A DNA stretch of 64,000 nt, from positions 29,737,933 to 29,801,932 of the forward strand of contig NC_064439.1 of the NCBI RefSeq assembly GCF_023343835.1. Direction: 5' to 3'. Positions 1 through 13,028 of the stretch are shown in pieces; positions within the stretch are counted from its first letter, which is position 1, and every line of letters starts with the position of its first letter. The notes under the pieces are model-generated. The model was given only the letters and a program-made list of their open reading frames with translations, did no database searches and was not told the DNA's origin. The stretch comes from Lagopus muta. Its lineage: Eukaryota; Chordata; Aves; Galliformes; Phasianidae. Made by a program: the position numbers and the translations under genes.

Positions 1-641
1 GTTTATTGCTATGTAATGCCCAACAGACAGGCAGGACTTTTACAGTGGTATGTAAATAGGAAAGACCTTGAAACACTGCTTCAAGTTTTGTGGTTTTTTA
101 TTAGATTACCTTTGACATTGGTATCATGTTTCAGCTACAGCCCAGTCTGTAAATTCTGGCTGCTACAGAGTTAGGATGAGTGAGCTCTTATTTGTGTGTG
201 TCCTTGCATACCCTTGCATACTGATAATTCACCAATGGGCTTATTTTTTCCTGACAGCGTTTTCATGGGTGCAACCTTACTGATTCACCACTGTGGCATT
301 GTTACTACTAAGGTAGAAATGCATTTGGTTTCAGACACTTTCTTTAAAACAAATAATTCAACATACATGAGAGCATATGAAAGATGAAAAGTGAATTTTC
401 AAAAAAATGCAATAGACACTCTTCTACAGTTTACAACATACAAAAGGAGTTACAAAATGCCTGAGACTGACTGAAAGTATGTTCTGTTGCAGGGTTTTCC
501 TGGCCTACTCCTTTACAGTTTCATTCTGTCTTGAGAGAGATCAGCAGCTTATTTCATACACTGTAACATCAAGATCTGAACAAATGCAACTCATGTTAAT
601 AAGTTCTTCTGCTCAGTGGGAAAGATCTTTGGCTTTAAGAT
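1..641. other. Upstream intergenic DNA
   Basis: AT-rich sequence with no exon-like reading frame, RNA gene or repeat that I recognise. The short reading frames here are of chance length and have no recognisable domain. Confidence 0.6.
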
Positions 642-971
642 TGTATTGGAGCTTCTGAATCACGGCCCGAACCTCTGATTAATCACCTGAGGTGAGCAGT
701 GAATCAGCCATGGGAGCACAGGTGAAGCCAATTCACCTGTGCTGCCGGAAGGGATGGAGCCTGGTTCCATCTCTCCTAGACCCCATTTAAAAGCTGACTA
801 GGAGGGGGGGAAGGATTCATTCTGGAGATCCCTACTTTGGAGTTTTATGGTGAGCCCAGGACAAGGGTAAGCACTATGTTTATTCTCTTTTTCGTGTAAT
901 AACCTGCTTAGCCACAGTCTCCGGTATACTTCATAATTATGGCATCTGTATATTCATTGATTGTACAAACA
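642..971 (+). mobile_element. Probable solitary LTR of an old retroelement
   Basis: The block begins TG and ends CA and is about 330 bp long. It carries a TATA-like ATTTAAAAG at 785-793, a purine-rich run just after it, and a pyrimidine-rich 3' half, an order typical of U3-R-U5. The U3-like part holds a 13-bp palindrome at 683-695 and an inverted repeat with 10-bp arms at 717-726 and 732-741; both contain CACCTG/CAGGTG E-box cores. No partner LTR or internal region is visible and no clear target duplication was found, so solitary-LTR status is an inference. It resembles repeats I recall from chicken, but I cannot name the family safely. Confidence 0.5.
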
Positions 972-3900
972 TGTATAGCATTGCAGAGATGCTGGATTAT
1001 CTCTTGTGGTCAGCTGCCATTCCCAATTAAAAAATTATTTCAAACCTTTAACCCTCACATTTGCACCTTGAGAAGTGAAATTTACTGGATTTTTTACTAG
1101 TTTTGTTTGTTTGTTTCTTCCTTGAATAGGTCTTTGTAGACTTTAAAGCTACTGTACTTAGAATCCTTACGATTTCTTTAGTGTCTGGTATCCAACTTGC
1201 TTCTATGAGGAACATTTCAGTTTCTTTGTATTATCACAGCGTTTCTGTAGATCAGGAAAGGTGCATTTCATAATTATTTTTGCAGAAATAGGTAACAATA
1301 ATTCAAATAAAAAAAAATACTCTTATTTTATTTAATAAATCTAGGGAAAATGATCACTCATATTTGTGATAAGAGTTGAAAAAGTAAACAAAATCTAACC
1401 TTGTAGATGATCTCATCTTTAATATTTGTTTTCTGAGAAATAGAGTAGAAATCTAAAGATTCTTAGCAAAACTTTTACTGTTATAAGCCCATGAGAGTGG
1501 CATAATACAGTGACATAATAATAGATCTAATGTAAAGCAGGTTTTGTGTTGAAATATCAGTTTAATTCCCCACACTCACTTCTCTGAATGAAGTTTGAAA
1601 CACCCATCCACTTTGGTGACTGACTTACTTTTAATGAGACCTCAGCCTTCTGAGTACTTCAGTGTGGTTTCATCAGGGTATGCCTCTGTTTTCATGTTAT
1701 GTTTCCTCTCCTCTGTATTTAAAACTTCAAAAACTAAGTTAAGGAAGATGCTTTGAGCATTCATTTTGTAATATTTTATTTATGGAAAACTCTTGAAGTA
1801 TAGTAGTTTGAAGAGTATAAAAACAATCCAGATCTTTTGAGAGTATTATTTTATAAAACCATATATAAAAGTAATTTTCATTTTGTAGCTATTTAAAAAT
1901 TAAATTGATCACAAAACAATTTTAGATACACTTTGAAAACCCCTCTGACTGCAACACTCAGAGTCAGGTGCTCTTCCTACTGAAATCCATGGGAATAGAT
2001 TTCTTCCTCACAGAAGTAACAACCACCAGTAAATAACTTCAGCTTTATTCAACACCACAAATGTTGATGGTACCATAAAGCCAGTATTTTAGAAATACTT
2101 CATGATATCTCCCTCCTGTAATCCATTTATATGGAGTTCTAAATGTATAACATATCCTTTCTACCACAACTGTGATGCATACAAGAAATAAAGGAAAGCA
2201 GATGTCTCTCCCTGACCTTCTACTGCATTTTAGATATCTGCAAATAAGATGCCTAGCTCATACTGCTGACAATGTGGACTGCTATGTGATATGTGAGCTA
2301 TTCAGATTACAGAAATCTAGTCAGATCACCCCAGATATCAGAAAGCTGGTATTTATAATATTGGCTGGATTTCTGTTGTCTGTAAAGGGAATTCTGATAC
2401 ATAGTTGCTCTCCAAGTATTGACACTGTCATGTGTAATTTGGTGCTTAGTCTGTCAGCTGTCTCTCATTTTCAGTGGAGACTGTAGAAAAGCCACATTAA
2501 GTCCAATAATTTTCCAAAGAGAATTTTAATCTTCTTCCACTAACAAGGAGAATTTGCTAACCACAAGTTGTCTAATCCATCCTGTAAAACCACTTCATGC
2601 TGTGTACAGAACTCAGCACTGATTGAACCAAAAGCTGGACTCAAAGGACTCCACCAACTAATGGGCATCCCACTAGCAAGGCTTAATCTCCTCTCTCCTG
2701 CTGCAAGGGGCCTCAGATCCAGACCTACATCCAGCAGGGTATGAATTTGAATGCTATGTATTCCATGGTGCTTAGACTTCAGAATTAGCAGCAGAGAAGG
2801 GCTTCTCTCTTTCTCTCTCTTATTGCGCTTGAGTGAATCTTGGCTTTGTCATACCCCATGACAGGACGTACTTTTGGGGAAGGAAGAATTTTTCCCTCTT
2901 GGATTCTGGTGAAAGTTGTCATCAGCTCATGCTGGTATCTGGGTCTGGAAGAGAGACATTAATATCTTTTCTGATTAAAAAGTAAATAAACCTCTCATTA
3001 GCTCTCAAGGGAAATAACTGGATTCTGAGTTCAGATTCATTTTTACCAATTTCATAGGTAGGGGAACATTGCGGAATGTGGCTGTTCTACAGTATTACAA
3101 TATGAAGGAGGAGTCTGAAGAGTAAAGTGAATGATAAATGTTCAGATTGTGTCTTCCTGTTGAATATAGCGTAGCATCCAACAAAGTTTTTTAAAAATCC
3201 CCATACAGTGGCACCGTCTGAAAGATTCCCTTTTGACTGTTTTTGGGTGCATATAGTAAGAATTTACTTGTAACTCATTAGAAGCTTTTTTGAATGAAAT
3301 CAAAAAGGGAAACACAGTGTACATTGACTTCAAGGATATCTAGTAATGAGTAATGCCACTGGGATCCTCTAATGATTTCCATAAGTATCATTTCATCAGA
3401 AGAATACAACTAGGTTCTAGTGAATAACAAATTCTTACAAGAACAATAAGGAAGAAAAATAAAAATATATTTATTTTCCTGTTTTAGTTGACCTAAATGA
3501 ATTTGTATCAATAAATAAGAATAAAATTTGAGTAAAAATACTATTAAAATTAAATTACTCTTCTTTGAACTTATTTTTGATGCAACTGATGCCAGAGTTA
3601 TTTTTAGAAGATCTATTTTACCAGCATTATGTAATGCAGCTGAAGATCCATGAAAACAATTAGGATATAATTCAAGATCTTCAAATAGAGTTTTGTCATG
3701 TAGTCTAGATCACATAGCAGCCTTTTGTAATGATAAAAGAAGAATTAAAAAATACATGTCACTAATTATACCTATTTTTCAGTGTTCCTACCCTTTCTCT
3801 CATAATCACAGGCATGGAAGGGAAGATCAATGTATTTTGAATTTTGGTACTTCATAGTCTAATCTCTTTTAGTAGGCTGTTGCTCAGTAGAAAAATCCAG

Positions 3901-6900
3901 TTGTTCCCCAGATCCTTAACAGTTATTCAGGTATATTCTCATGCATACCTTGAAAATACTAAGTCCTCTTTAAAATGAAATATCCATTTCACCTTCTTCA
4001 TACCCATCTTAATTTAGTCCAACCACAAGTTCATTAGAGTTCTCATCATCTGTTTTGGAAATAGTACAACAGAAGGAAACTTTTGTGAAAGGCTAAGCAT
4101 GACTGTGCAGTGATGCATACAAAAATGTGAACTTATGTAACTTGCTTAATATTGCAAACACAGAGCTAGAAGTTCGACACTGCATGAAACCTGTATGGGC
4201 AGTCCAGATCTGGAGCTTATATCAACAGGACAAAAACAGGATCACTATCTCACTAGCATCCTGAGTCAACTGTGCAATCCCCAGTCTATGCAAAGGGTTT
4301 CTTTCCCTCCTGTGATTGTAAATTATAGCTGATCCATGTAAGGTTACACTGGAAAAAAAGAACATCTTCCAGAACTCCGCCCACCTCTTAGCTAAAGGTC
4401 TGAATTATTAATTTACAGGAGAAGGATGATATTTAAAAGAGGTGGCTACTTAGCAGATGCCTATATTGTCCTTTAAAGCACTGGAGCTTGGATGGATCTA
4501 CTTTAGGATGTGACTTTCTTGGATCTTCCTTTCACCACAAGCTGTATGTATGTCAGGCAGATATAATGCTTTGAACCACCTCTCAGCCCTGCCAGTCAGT
4601 TTTGTTCCTTGGAATCCAGTATTAATCACCACAAACACAGAAATCTGAAATGCACAAACAGCAGATTGGCAGAAATCCTACTGCTGTGGTCTGATCTGCC
4701 AAAATATTTTCACTCACAAGAAAAAAAGGCCAAGCACATGTTAATTGTCTGCCATGGAAAAATCCAGCTACCTCAGGGGAAAACAATATTGTGATCACAA
4801 TGCAACTTTCTTAGCAGAAGCAACAACTCTTCTAAGCCAGGTGATTGAAACCAGGTTTACAATCAGGGTCATTCCTTCTGCTCACCTATAGTACTTTGAG
4901 CACTGCAGTAGTTTCTACAAACAGGGCTTTGTTTACTTAGGTTTGTGTTAAGAAAACACTGTGAGATCTTGCCAGTGAACAAGCCATTTGAAGCCATACA
5001 CTGATTAAAGTATCCAGCTCCTGGAGAGGTCCATGGCTGTCAAGTCTCATGTTATAGCAGTTTTTATCCACCTTGTTCAGAAATCACCCCTCTGGAATGG
5101 ACTGGCCACATTTCTGTGGTCTACCACTTAATCTGATTTTATTTTGTGCCTACATGATGCAACTAAGACATATTAATTACCTTTTGTGTTTTGCTGGGCT
5201 GTGTCACAGTGATATTACATAAAGTAAATTCACAATGTTATTTTGAGAGTGCAAAATGAAGGATGTGTATTACATGCTCTGCAATACAGCATGACAGCCT
5301 GCAGAAATGAGGGCACAAAGACCATGTCTAAGGACTACAGAAGATGGAACCAACCAAAATTGTCCCATATAAATTAGTCTTCGGGAGTAGGCTCAGGAAA
5401 CTATGCTCAAAACCAAACTTAATCTGAAAACTAATTGAATTACATCAAAAAGAAGCCTGGAAGTAAATTGGTATGTCATGTCAATGATTCACCACAGGTT
5501 ACAGACAAGGAAGTGCATAACAGTGGTTGAGTTGGCACATGCCGTATGCAGCATAGAAGAAACTTCAGAAGGAAAATGTTACGAATTTGTTCTTGAATTG
5601 CACCAGTGGCACACGTCTTCTGAGGGTAGGAGTTCACTTCTTCATCACTTTTAAGTGCTCTAACATTTGTCCAGTTGCCCGATTTCCTATGTCTAACCAG
5701 AAAAAAACAAGATTGTTGTCAGTTGTTCCACAGGCTTGGTTTATACTTGACTTCATGTCCTTTACAAAAATACAAGATGTACCAGCTTTGTTCCGTTTTG
5801 CCCTTCGTTATGCTTATCAGTGCATCAGAGAAAATAGAGTTGATAGGGATCTCAGAAGGCAGTCTAATCTTTCCCCCAGCCTTAAGGAAAATCTTTTATA
5901 ACAAGTATTTCCCTGTAGGCAATTTCTTGACTTAATAGGAAAAAAGTAAAAATCTGTATTCTAGATTCTACCAGCTCCCTCAGTAGTCTGCTCAGTAGTT
6001 AACTATCCAGAGAGTTAATGACATTTTCATAGTATCTAACTTTTGCCTTTCTTACTGTAATTCAGTACCATGGTAGATATGGAAGATACCATATTACTTT
6101 GTTTTTGCAAGACTCTCAATTTTTTTAGTATTTGCATGCTTTCTACTACATCAAACTCAATTCCATCTGTCCTTTCTCACAGTTCATAATTTCTACAGCC
6201 CTTTAATTTTGCTTTCTTCCATAACTCCTTTCACCCACGTTTTCTTGAAACAACCAAAATTAAACACAGCACTCCATCTGAGGATTTAACAGTGCTAACC
6301 ATAGCAAATACCACTCCATGTGTTTCACATATGACTCTTTTGTGTTTCTTTTTCCTCCATTTTTCCACAGCAGTTTGATATTGTTGGCTTTTGGGTTTTT
6401 CTTTGCTTTCCATCACTATATTCTCTTCAATGCTGTTCCATGGAGAAACTGCCCACTGTCTTAATCTGTATTTACTGGCCTATAATCCTAATCTGTACTT
6501 TTTGATAGATTATTCTTAAGCAAATATTGCATTCTTTGCTTCCACACAAAAGAATGGCCTTTTATTTGTATTTTAAGCCCTTAACAATTTTGCATTAACT
6601 GCCAACTTAATTTCACCATCCCTTTCATTTAAATTTTCTTCCTTGATCACATTCTGCTTCTAAGGGTGAGATGTAGACAAGCACAGCTTCTATTAATTTT
6701 CTGACCTTTTGAAAATTCTTTTTCCCCACATATCCCAAGAATTTAAGAAGCTTTTTATTTTCCCTTTTGTACATGCTGCCCAACAGATGACTAGGCATTT
6801 AGTGGTCTCTGAATTCCTTTCATTTAGCTAGACATCATCCTCCTAATTCTTCTGGTATGATGGACAAAAATCACAGTTTTGTCTTTCTCCTGTTGCAAGG

Positions 6901-8786
6901 AATGCCTCAGAAGGTATATTCCCTTTCTTTGCTCCATTTTTCTGAGAAGATGTAGATCTTAACATTCAGTTCTGTGAAGTATAGGTCTTTATCAGGCTAA
7001 GTCACCATTTTTTGTAAAGTATGAAGTTTTCCTGTTCAAGATATATAAAGAGCTCGGGAGAATGCAGAATTACTACCTTCTGTGCTTCCTATGATCTTGG
7101 ACACATATATCACTCAATTGTTTTAAAGAAAAAACTGTATTTTCTTTTTTAGGAAAAAAAGAATCACATTAACCTGACATAGTTATTGGTTACATCTAAA
7201 ACAGGTGTACAAATTTAATAGTAAAGGATTATGTTTTTGTATCAGTGAATACTTGCAAGTTGATCTGGTTAAAAGAAATTGAGGTGAAATAGATATCTTT
7301 GATATAATTCTACTTAGCTAAAAGAATCAGGTAGGTTCCCACTTTCTATTTTCAGAAATAACACAAGTAACTTGCTTCCTTTGTCACAGAGTTATGACTT
7401 ATGGACAAAAGCTCAGTCTTTCTCTGAAAGTTCAAATGTTGTGTTCTATTTCTTACCTTTACCCTACATGGTTTTTTTTTTTTCTTCAGCACTCACCTCT
7501 ATTCAGACTTTGTGTTCTTCCATCCACTGCATCAAATCCTTGATAGTTTTGAAAATTCAAGTGCTGTAATAGTATTCAAATGTCTCGGTTTGGTCTGTAG
7601 AATTGCAGAATTTTAATCAGCTGCTCTCTATAAAGAAACTAAAAAAAACCCTTAACTTACAGTTTTCGAATATGATGAATATCCCCAGAATTTTTCACTT
7701 AATACTTAGGAGCAGACTCATAGCAATATACCTGCAATACTACCTCATATATTTAGGCATTACAGAACTTTTCATGGCAACACAGAGTCTGAATTAATCA
7801 GAGTGCTTGAAAACAAGTAAAGCTCTCTTATCCTCCAGTTAACCAGAGCTAAGTAGCTTAACCAGTGGTATTACTAATCTTAACTTAGTAAACAATGTTT
7901 ACCCCACTCTTCATTGCCAAAACTGATAATCTTAAACTGTGATGTTTCTGCTCTGTGATGGAGAGGAAAAAGGGTTTCCTCTAAAAGACACAGAAGCCCA
8001 TGGCTGCTCCAGGACAAGGTACTTTTCATTCTCATGGGTACTTGCAGGGAGCACAGTCTGGATCTACCAGAGAGTGACAGGAAAAAGAATTACTTTCTCA
8101 TTGCAGACATTAATTAAGATTAGGCATAATCTTTATATTCATTCTCACGTACATATTGACAAAAGTTAACCATGTGGAATACACTCATAGGTTCTGTATT
8201 TATGACCAAATAGCCAACCTATTACCCAATGAATTCAATGAAGAACTTATGATGATGAGCCATTTCTTAGATGCACACCAAAATACTATCCTATTTCAGA
8301 GTGAGGATGCAGGTAAAGTGACATGACTACAGCTACTTCCCTTGGTTTTTAGTGTTATTACCATTGAGCTTGAGTACAGTTAATGTGCCCTTGTACTGTC
8401 ATGGAGATGTGGGAGTTGAATGTGACTAATGTGATAACTGCAGTACTAAAGTTCCATTTTGGTCAGATTTCTGAAAAATAAACACAAAAACATTTTTTTG
8501 TGTGTTTTTTGTGAATAATATATATAACAAAGATGCAAAAGTCACAAAACAGCTATTATCAAAGCATAATGGGGAAAAAAATGTCTTTTAAAGTTCCATC
8601 CTGATAAATATATCCCAGCCACAGAGGAAAGGTAAGAGATCACCTACAGTTTAGGTAACAGTCAATTACCACCAATGACTACACATGTTCAGCTCATGGG
8701 TGCAGACTGGTTATCATGCTGGCGTCTGGGCTGCTGCAGAGTTGACAGTAAGTGTGTGCTACAATACAGATCAGGGTCTGAACAGG
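972..8786. other. Upstream intergenic DNA
   Basis: About 7.8 kb of AT-rich sequence without recognisable exons, RNA genes or intact mobile elements. The 104-codon frames at 2172-2486 and 5587-5901 have no domain, splice context or repeat signature and look like chance frames. Confidence 0.6.
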
Positions 8787-9125
8787 TGAGTAGTTCTTGG
8801 AAAAAGGCTTCTGTAACTTGGGAGCCCAAACAGACTGCTTCAGTCTGTGCTTCTGCATCTACTCAGATGAAACTTTTTTATGAAAAACTACTCCACAGAT
8901 GTAATCAAATATACTTATCTAAATTATCTTGCTCATATTGGTGTGCAACACTTTATTGTCTCCTACTATTACATAATTGGCACTAACTGGGTAGCGCAGG
9001 CACTCTACCAGCTGTCCACCTTTGCTAATGTGAGTACCCCTCCATAACACTGAATATTATCTTGCCTCCACGTACTTTCTTCAGGATCACTAAATCCTAC
9101 ATAGTGCTGGCACTTCTGCATAACA
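8787..9125 (+). repeat. 5' LTR of the retroelement
   Basis: Starts TG and ends with CTTCTGCATAACA. It shares the stretch around TGTAACTTGGGA (from 8812), the TTTATTGTCT block near 8952 and the TTTCTTCAGGAT block near 9077 with the 3' copy at 11642-11992. The left border is uncertain by about 20 bp because the similarity fades gradually. Confidence 0.6.
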
Positions 9126-10950
9126 ACTGACATAGTCAGCAGGATCCCAGCTAAAGAAAGTACAGTTTACAAGAGGGAGGGATTGGATTTGCTGGGGGAA
9201 ATCCTAGGGTGGAAATAGATCATCTTGTGGTATGTGGTTGCCCAAGGAATACAGAAATGAGGGCTGCTGTGAGAGTACAAGAATGCTCTGAAGTTGCCAG
9301 AGTAATTGGCAATTTTAGAAACAGAGGGAATATAAACTGAATTGAGAAAGGAGGACATTGAATAGGACCACATTCAAATTCACTGGTAGGTGATCACGGT
9401 TACCTGAGTTCAGCATGACTTAGACTGCTCCCCTTGTTAGAGTTGTTTAGATCTGTATAGTATGCCTGATTTGCAAAATGCAGATTCATGCTAAGGATAG
9501 CTGGCAATCTCCCACAGTTATTGCAGCTTGGACAAAAGGACTTGGCAAGAGAACACAGATTTTGATCTGATAAAGGCAAGGCTATTGTCTGTAGAGTGTC
9601 AGGCCAAAAACAAAAATAACAGTGAAGGAAAAGGGAGTATATCTACTCCTTCACTGTCTGATCCAGCAAGGAAAGGAAACCCCTCCCACCCTTCTCTATT
9701 TGTCCCCCCCAGGGAGAAGCTGCAAGGCATGGAGAACAAAGAAGGCACTGGACCTGCCTAACTGAGAAAAAAATTATCAGTACATGAATGATAATAGTCC
9801 ATATACACATATTTTGAAGATAATATTTAATGGCATTTCTACTTATCATACAATTCCATACAAACCAGAACAGATATTATAGAAAATTATAATGACACTT
9901 TGAAAACAGCCATTGGTGCTGACACTCAATCTTTGAAGGGGTGGGCAACATGGCTGTATGGGGTATTAAGAGACTTAAATGAAAGACCTCAAAATGGTTG
10001 ACCCAGGGCTTTACACAAGCTACTTGAGCTTCTCCACTTAGGGTACAGATGATAGGAATTGAAAAACATATAAGGCCACAAATTGGCATCATAAACAACT
10101 TACTGCTCCCTGCCTCTGTTGACCTTGTTAACCACGTGGTAGAATGGCTATGGGAGGTTCAAGGAAAGCCAGAATCATGCAGCTTCCTTGCTCCTAAGTT
10201 ATTGGAAAAGGGAACTTATGTAACCCCGCAGGTGCTTTGTACCTGACACATCAAAATGCTTGTCAACATACCAATTTTTATTGTACGAGGAATATGATTA
10301 TATCATTATGGTAAATTCAGGTGCCTCCTATGTCACCAGTTACATCTGTACAGTGTCCAGTATCAGGACAAAGAGTCTGGTAAAACCAATCTGGTTATAA
10401 CCCTATTTAAGCAGAGGTATTGACGCAGGATTGCAATGTTGACTGTATATTAGTTTGGAAGGTGGATTTTCCACTACTATTCCATTTAAGGTCCATGGCT
10501 AAAGTACTTACTGACTGGGCAACTCATATAACCTATGTTGTTCACCAGGCTGATTGTTGGGTCTATACCATTTTACCCACAGATGTGAGTTAAGGGTTAT
10601 CTTGGTACGTTAGCCTGAATGACACACCAAGCTCTTCAGTAGAATAGAACTGTAAGCAGAATGGATGAGTGTCCTTCAGTGAAACAGTTTCCAAAGTAAT
10701 GGATGAAGGCTGAATACAGAATCACACGCAACCTCATCGCCCTATGGATCACCACAGTGTACAGGATGATGTAGGCCAGCTCTCATCTTTAATGCTGAGG
10801 GTACGACTCCAGATGCTTTGCTGTGTTGAATGAAGCTCTTTTAATTGAACTGATGTGTGGCTGGGGGCTTTACTCAGTGCTGGTGTAAGAATATTACCTT
10901 ACCTAAACAGTTGAATAAGAGTTCTCATAAGTCTTTTAAGCATATGATAC
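9126..10950 (+). pseudogene. Retroelement interior, unrecognised (gag-like at best)
   Basis: Between the 5' LTR and the env-like tail lies about 1.8 kb with only short frames. One of 77 codons at 9528-9761 is rich in Pro, Ser and Lys, as retroviral gag products can be, but no zinc knuckle or protease motif is visible and I do not assign it. The segment also contains a small hairpin (9619-9657). Its internal position between the two LTRs is the only firm evidence of origin. Confidence 0.35.
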
Positions 10951-11641
10951 TATGAGGTTCTTTGTGATCAATATGACTGGCCATACTTATCATCTAACTA
11001 GACTGGATGAGGTACTTGGGGTTGGCTTTATGTACCCAGTGCAATACATTCCAAGTAACCACAAACACAAACTTATTGCCCAACCTTTCTCACCTGTCAT
11101 CAGTATAAATGGACTGCTTAGTGTTTCTGTGCTATGGCCATCTTCTCACCACACACTGAAGCTATCTCTACTGAGTGGCAAGTACCTGCGTTAGCTAATC
11201 ATACTGCAGCAGCACTAAATGTAACCCAACAAGCTATTGGACTGATCAATCAAGAATTAGAACACAAAAAATTGTACTAGAGAATCATGTTAGACATACT
11301 GAACTGCTGTTCAAAGGGGTACCTGTACAGTTATTAACACTGATTGTAGTGTATGTATTCCTGATGTACTCAAAAGTGTAACTCATAATGTCACAGAAGA
11401 AGATCCAAACAAACAGAACAAATGAAAAATGATCCCATCTCTACCTGGTGAGCCTCCTTTCATTCATGGAGGAGGAATGGTTGTACAGTATTATTGGATT
11501 GTCTTATTTGCCTTATTAGTTGCTGCACAGTCTATTGTTTATGTGGAATTTGGATGCAATGCACATCAGCTATCTTCAAAAACTTATGTTTCAGTTCAAT
11601 CCATAAAGGGTGGATTGTGTGGAAAAATACAGATCATGGCT
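10951..11641 (+). pseudogene. Broken env-like transmembrane subunit
   Basis: This segment ends directly at the 3' LTR, where env sits in a retrovirus. It shows, in order and in different frames, a heptad-like helical stretch rich in Asn/Gln/Glu with an N-glycosylation sequon (about 11200-11280), a further hydrophobic stretch, and a strongly hydrophobic anchor of about 20 residues (about 11485-11545). Stops and frame changes separate these parts, so no functional glycoprotein is encoded. The family assignment is an inference from position and composition only. Confidence 0.45.
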
Positions 11642-11992
11642 TGATCTAGCACTTGGGAAAGGGCTTGTGTAACTTGGGAACAAAAACAGAGTGCCTCAGT
11701 CTGAACTTCTGCACGTACCCAAAAGAAACATGTTTATGAAAAATTACTATGAAGCTGTAAAAAATATCTTTGGTTTATTTGAATGACCTTGTTCATTTTG
11801 GCACGCAATGTTTTATTGTCTGCTGTTATATATATGACATGGCACTAAGGGTTAGAATGAACACTCTACTGGCCAGCCAGCTCCAGTAATATTAGTACCC
11901 TTCTATTAAATTGACAAATATTTACTCACTTCCATGTATTTTCTTCAGGATAAGTAAACCACAAACAGAAGTGCTGGTTCTTCTGCATATCA
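11642..11992 (+). repeat. 3' LTR of the retroelement
   Basis: Partner of the LTR at 8787-9125. Begins TGATCTAGC, contains TGTAACTTGGGA from 11668, and ends CTTCTGCATATCA. Many substitutions and small indels separate it from the 5' copy. Confidence 0.6.
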
Positions 11993-12688
11993 GTAAGTAG
12001 CAACAACGCTTGTATGATATAAAACTCCCTCTTTGCATTTGATTACTATTTTGATGAGGTATTCCACTAAAGTCAGATGTCTACTACTTTAACATATGAT
12101 GCATTATGTTCTCTGAATTCTACTGCTTTACTAGAGAAATGAGTTCTTATTTCTAGTTTTTTTTTAGTGCTTTTGAGGACTTTCTGGTGATTGTTTGTTA
12201 GTTTTTAATTGTGCTGTATTACGAATAACTGTTCTTCAGAGTAGTTATCTCTTTTAGTTCAGTCAGTTATGGGTGGTGTTAATTAATATTACATGATTGG
12301 ATTTAATTTCTTCTTTCCTATTGCTAATTGCTTCTGGACAAATAAAAAAAATGCATGGAATTGCTTTGATTAAAGGGGTACAAGATTATAAGTGTTTTCA
12401 GATGCAGTATTTTCTAAAGTTAAAAAACATTTTGGATAAAACACAAAATAACATTTACCTTCCAACTCATATTTTATTATACTGGACCCCAGGTGTTACC
12501 AAGGCATTATTTCTATCTACAATTTATTCACTACTTGTGTTACTTCTGTTCCTTTCTCTGTGGATGGCAGTCTCTTCTCCTTCTTCTCCTTTAGTCCAGA
12601 ACTTTTGTGTCTGCAAAAACACGGAAATCAGATTATGTTATCTTATTTTTCACTGAAATATGGAGCAGTTAATTGTAGTTACACTTAG
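11993..12688. other. Intergenic DNA
   Basis: AT-rich spacer between the retroelement and the first CR1 fragment. A 119-codon frame at 12297-12656 has no recognisable domain and is probably chance. Confidence 0.5.
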
Positions 12689-12850
12689 AATCATAGAATC
12701 CTTAGAGTTGGAAGGAATCTCTGAAGGCCATCTAGACCAACTCCGCTGCATTGAACAGGGTCATTAGGCTGCCCAGGACCTTATCCAGCTTTACCTGGAA
12801 AGTCTCCAGGGATAGGGCATCAACCACTTCTTTAAGGAGGGAGTTCACAT
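12689..12850 (-). mobile_element. CR1 LINE 3'-end fragment, minus orientation
   Basis: Begins with AGAATCATAGAATC and continues with GTTGGAAGGAATCTCTGAAG, CCATCTAGACCAACTCC, a GGCTGCCCAGG block and a CTCCAGGGATAGGGCATC block. This is the reverse complement of the conserved CR1 3' region known from bird genomes. Only the 3' end is present, as is usual for 5'-truncated CR1 copies. Confidence 0.9.
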
Positions 12851-13028
12851 TGCGTCTTTTTTGGACTCAATTTTCTAAGCTGGGCAGGTCTTAGGCTTTC
12901 TCTTACCTTGTGTGCAGTGCACAGAGGAGTGGATGTGAATGGCAACTGTCACTCTGGTGCTGCTATGTGTATTAATGACTGCTGATTAGGTTTTGAAAAG
13001 TGAACCCTCTGCATTGGTAAGGCTTCTG

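Larger units (their letters stand above)
8787..11992 (+). mobile_element. Decayed LTR retroelement (endogenous retrovirus remnant), about 3.2 kb
   Basis: Two direct repeats of about 340-350 bp (8787-9125 and 11642-11992) line up along their whole length despite many substitutions and small indels, and flank about 2.5 kb of internal sequence. The 3' internal part reads, with breaks, like a retroviral envelope transmembrane subunit. I recognise no reverse transcriptase, integrase or protease motif in the interior, so the element is either internally deleted or a non-autonomous type. By eye, roughly a quarter to a third of LTR positions differ, indicating an old insertion. Target duplication and primer-binding site were not resolved. 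All frames are interrupted. Confidence 0.65.

Noticed and set aside
2172..2486. 104-codon frame upstream
   Set aside because: No recognisable domain or repeat; length is within chance expectation for 64 kb in six frames.
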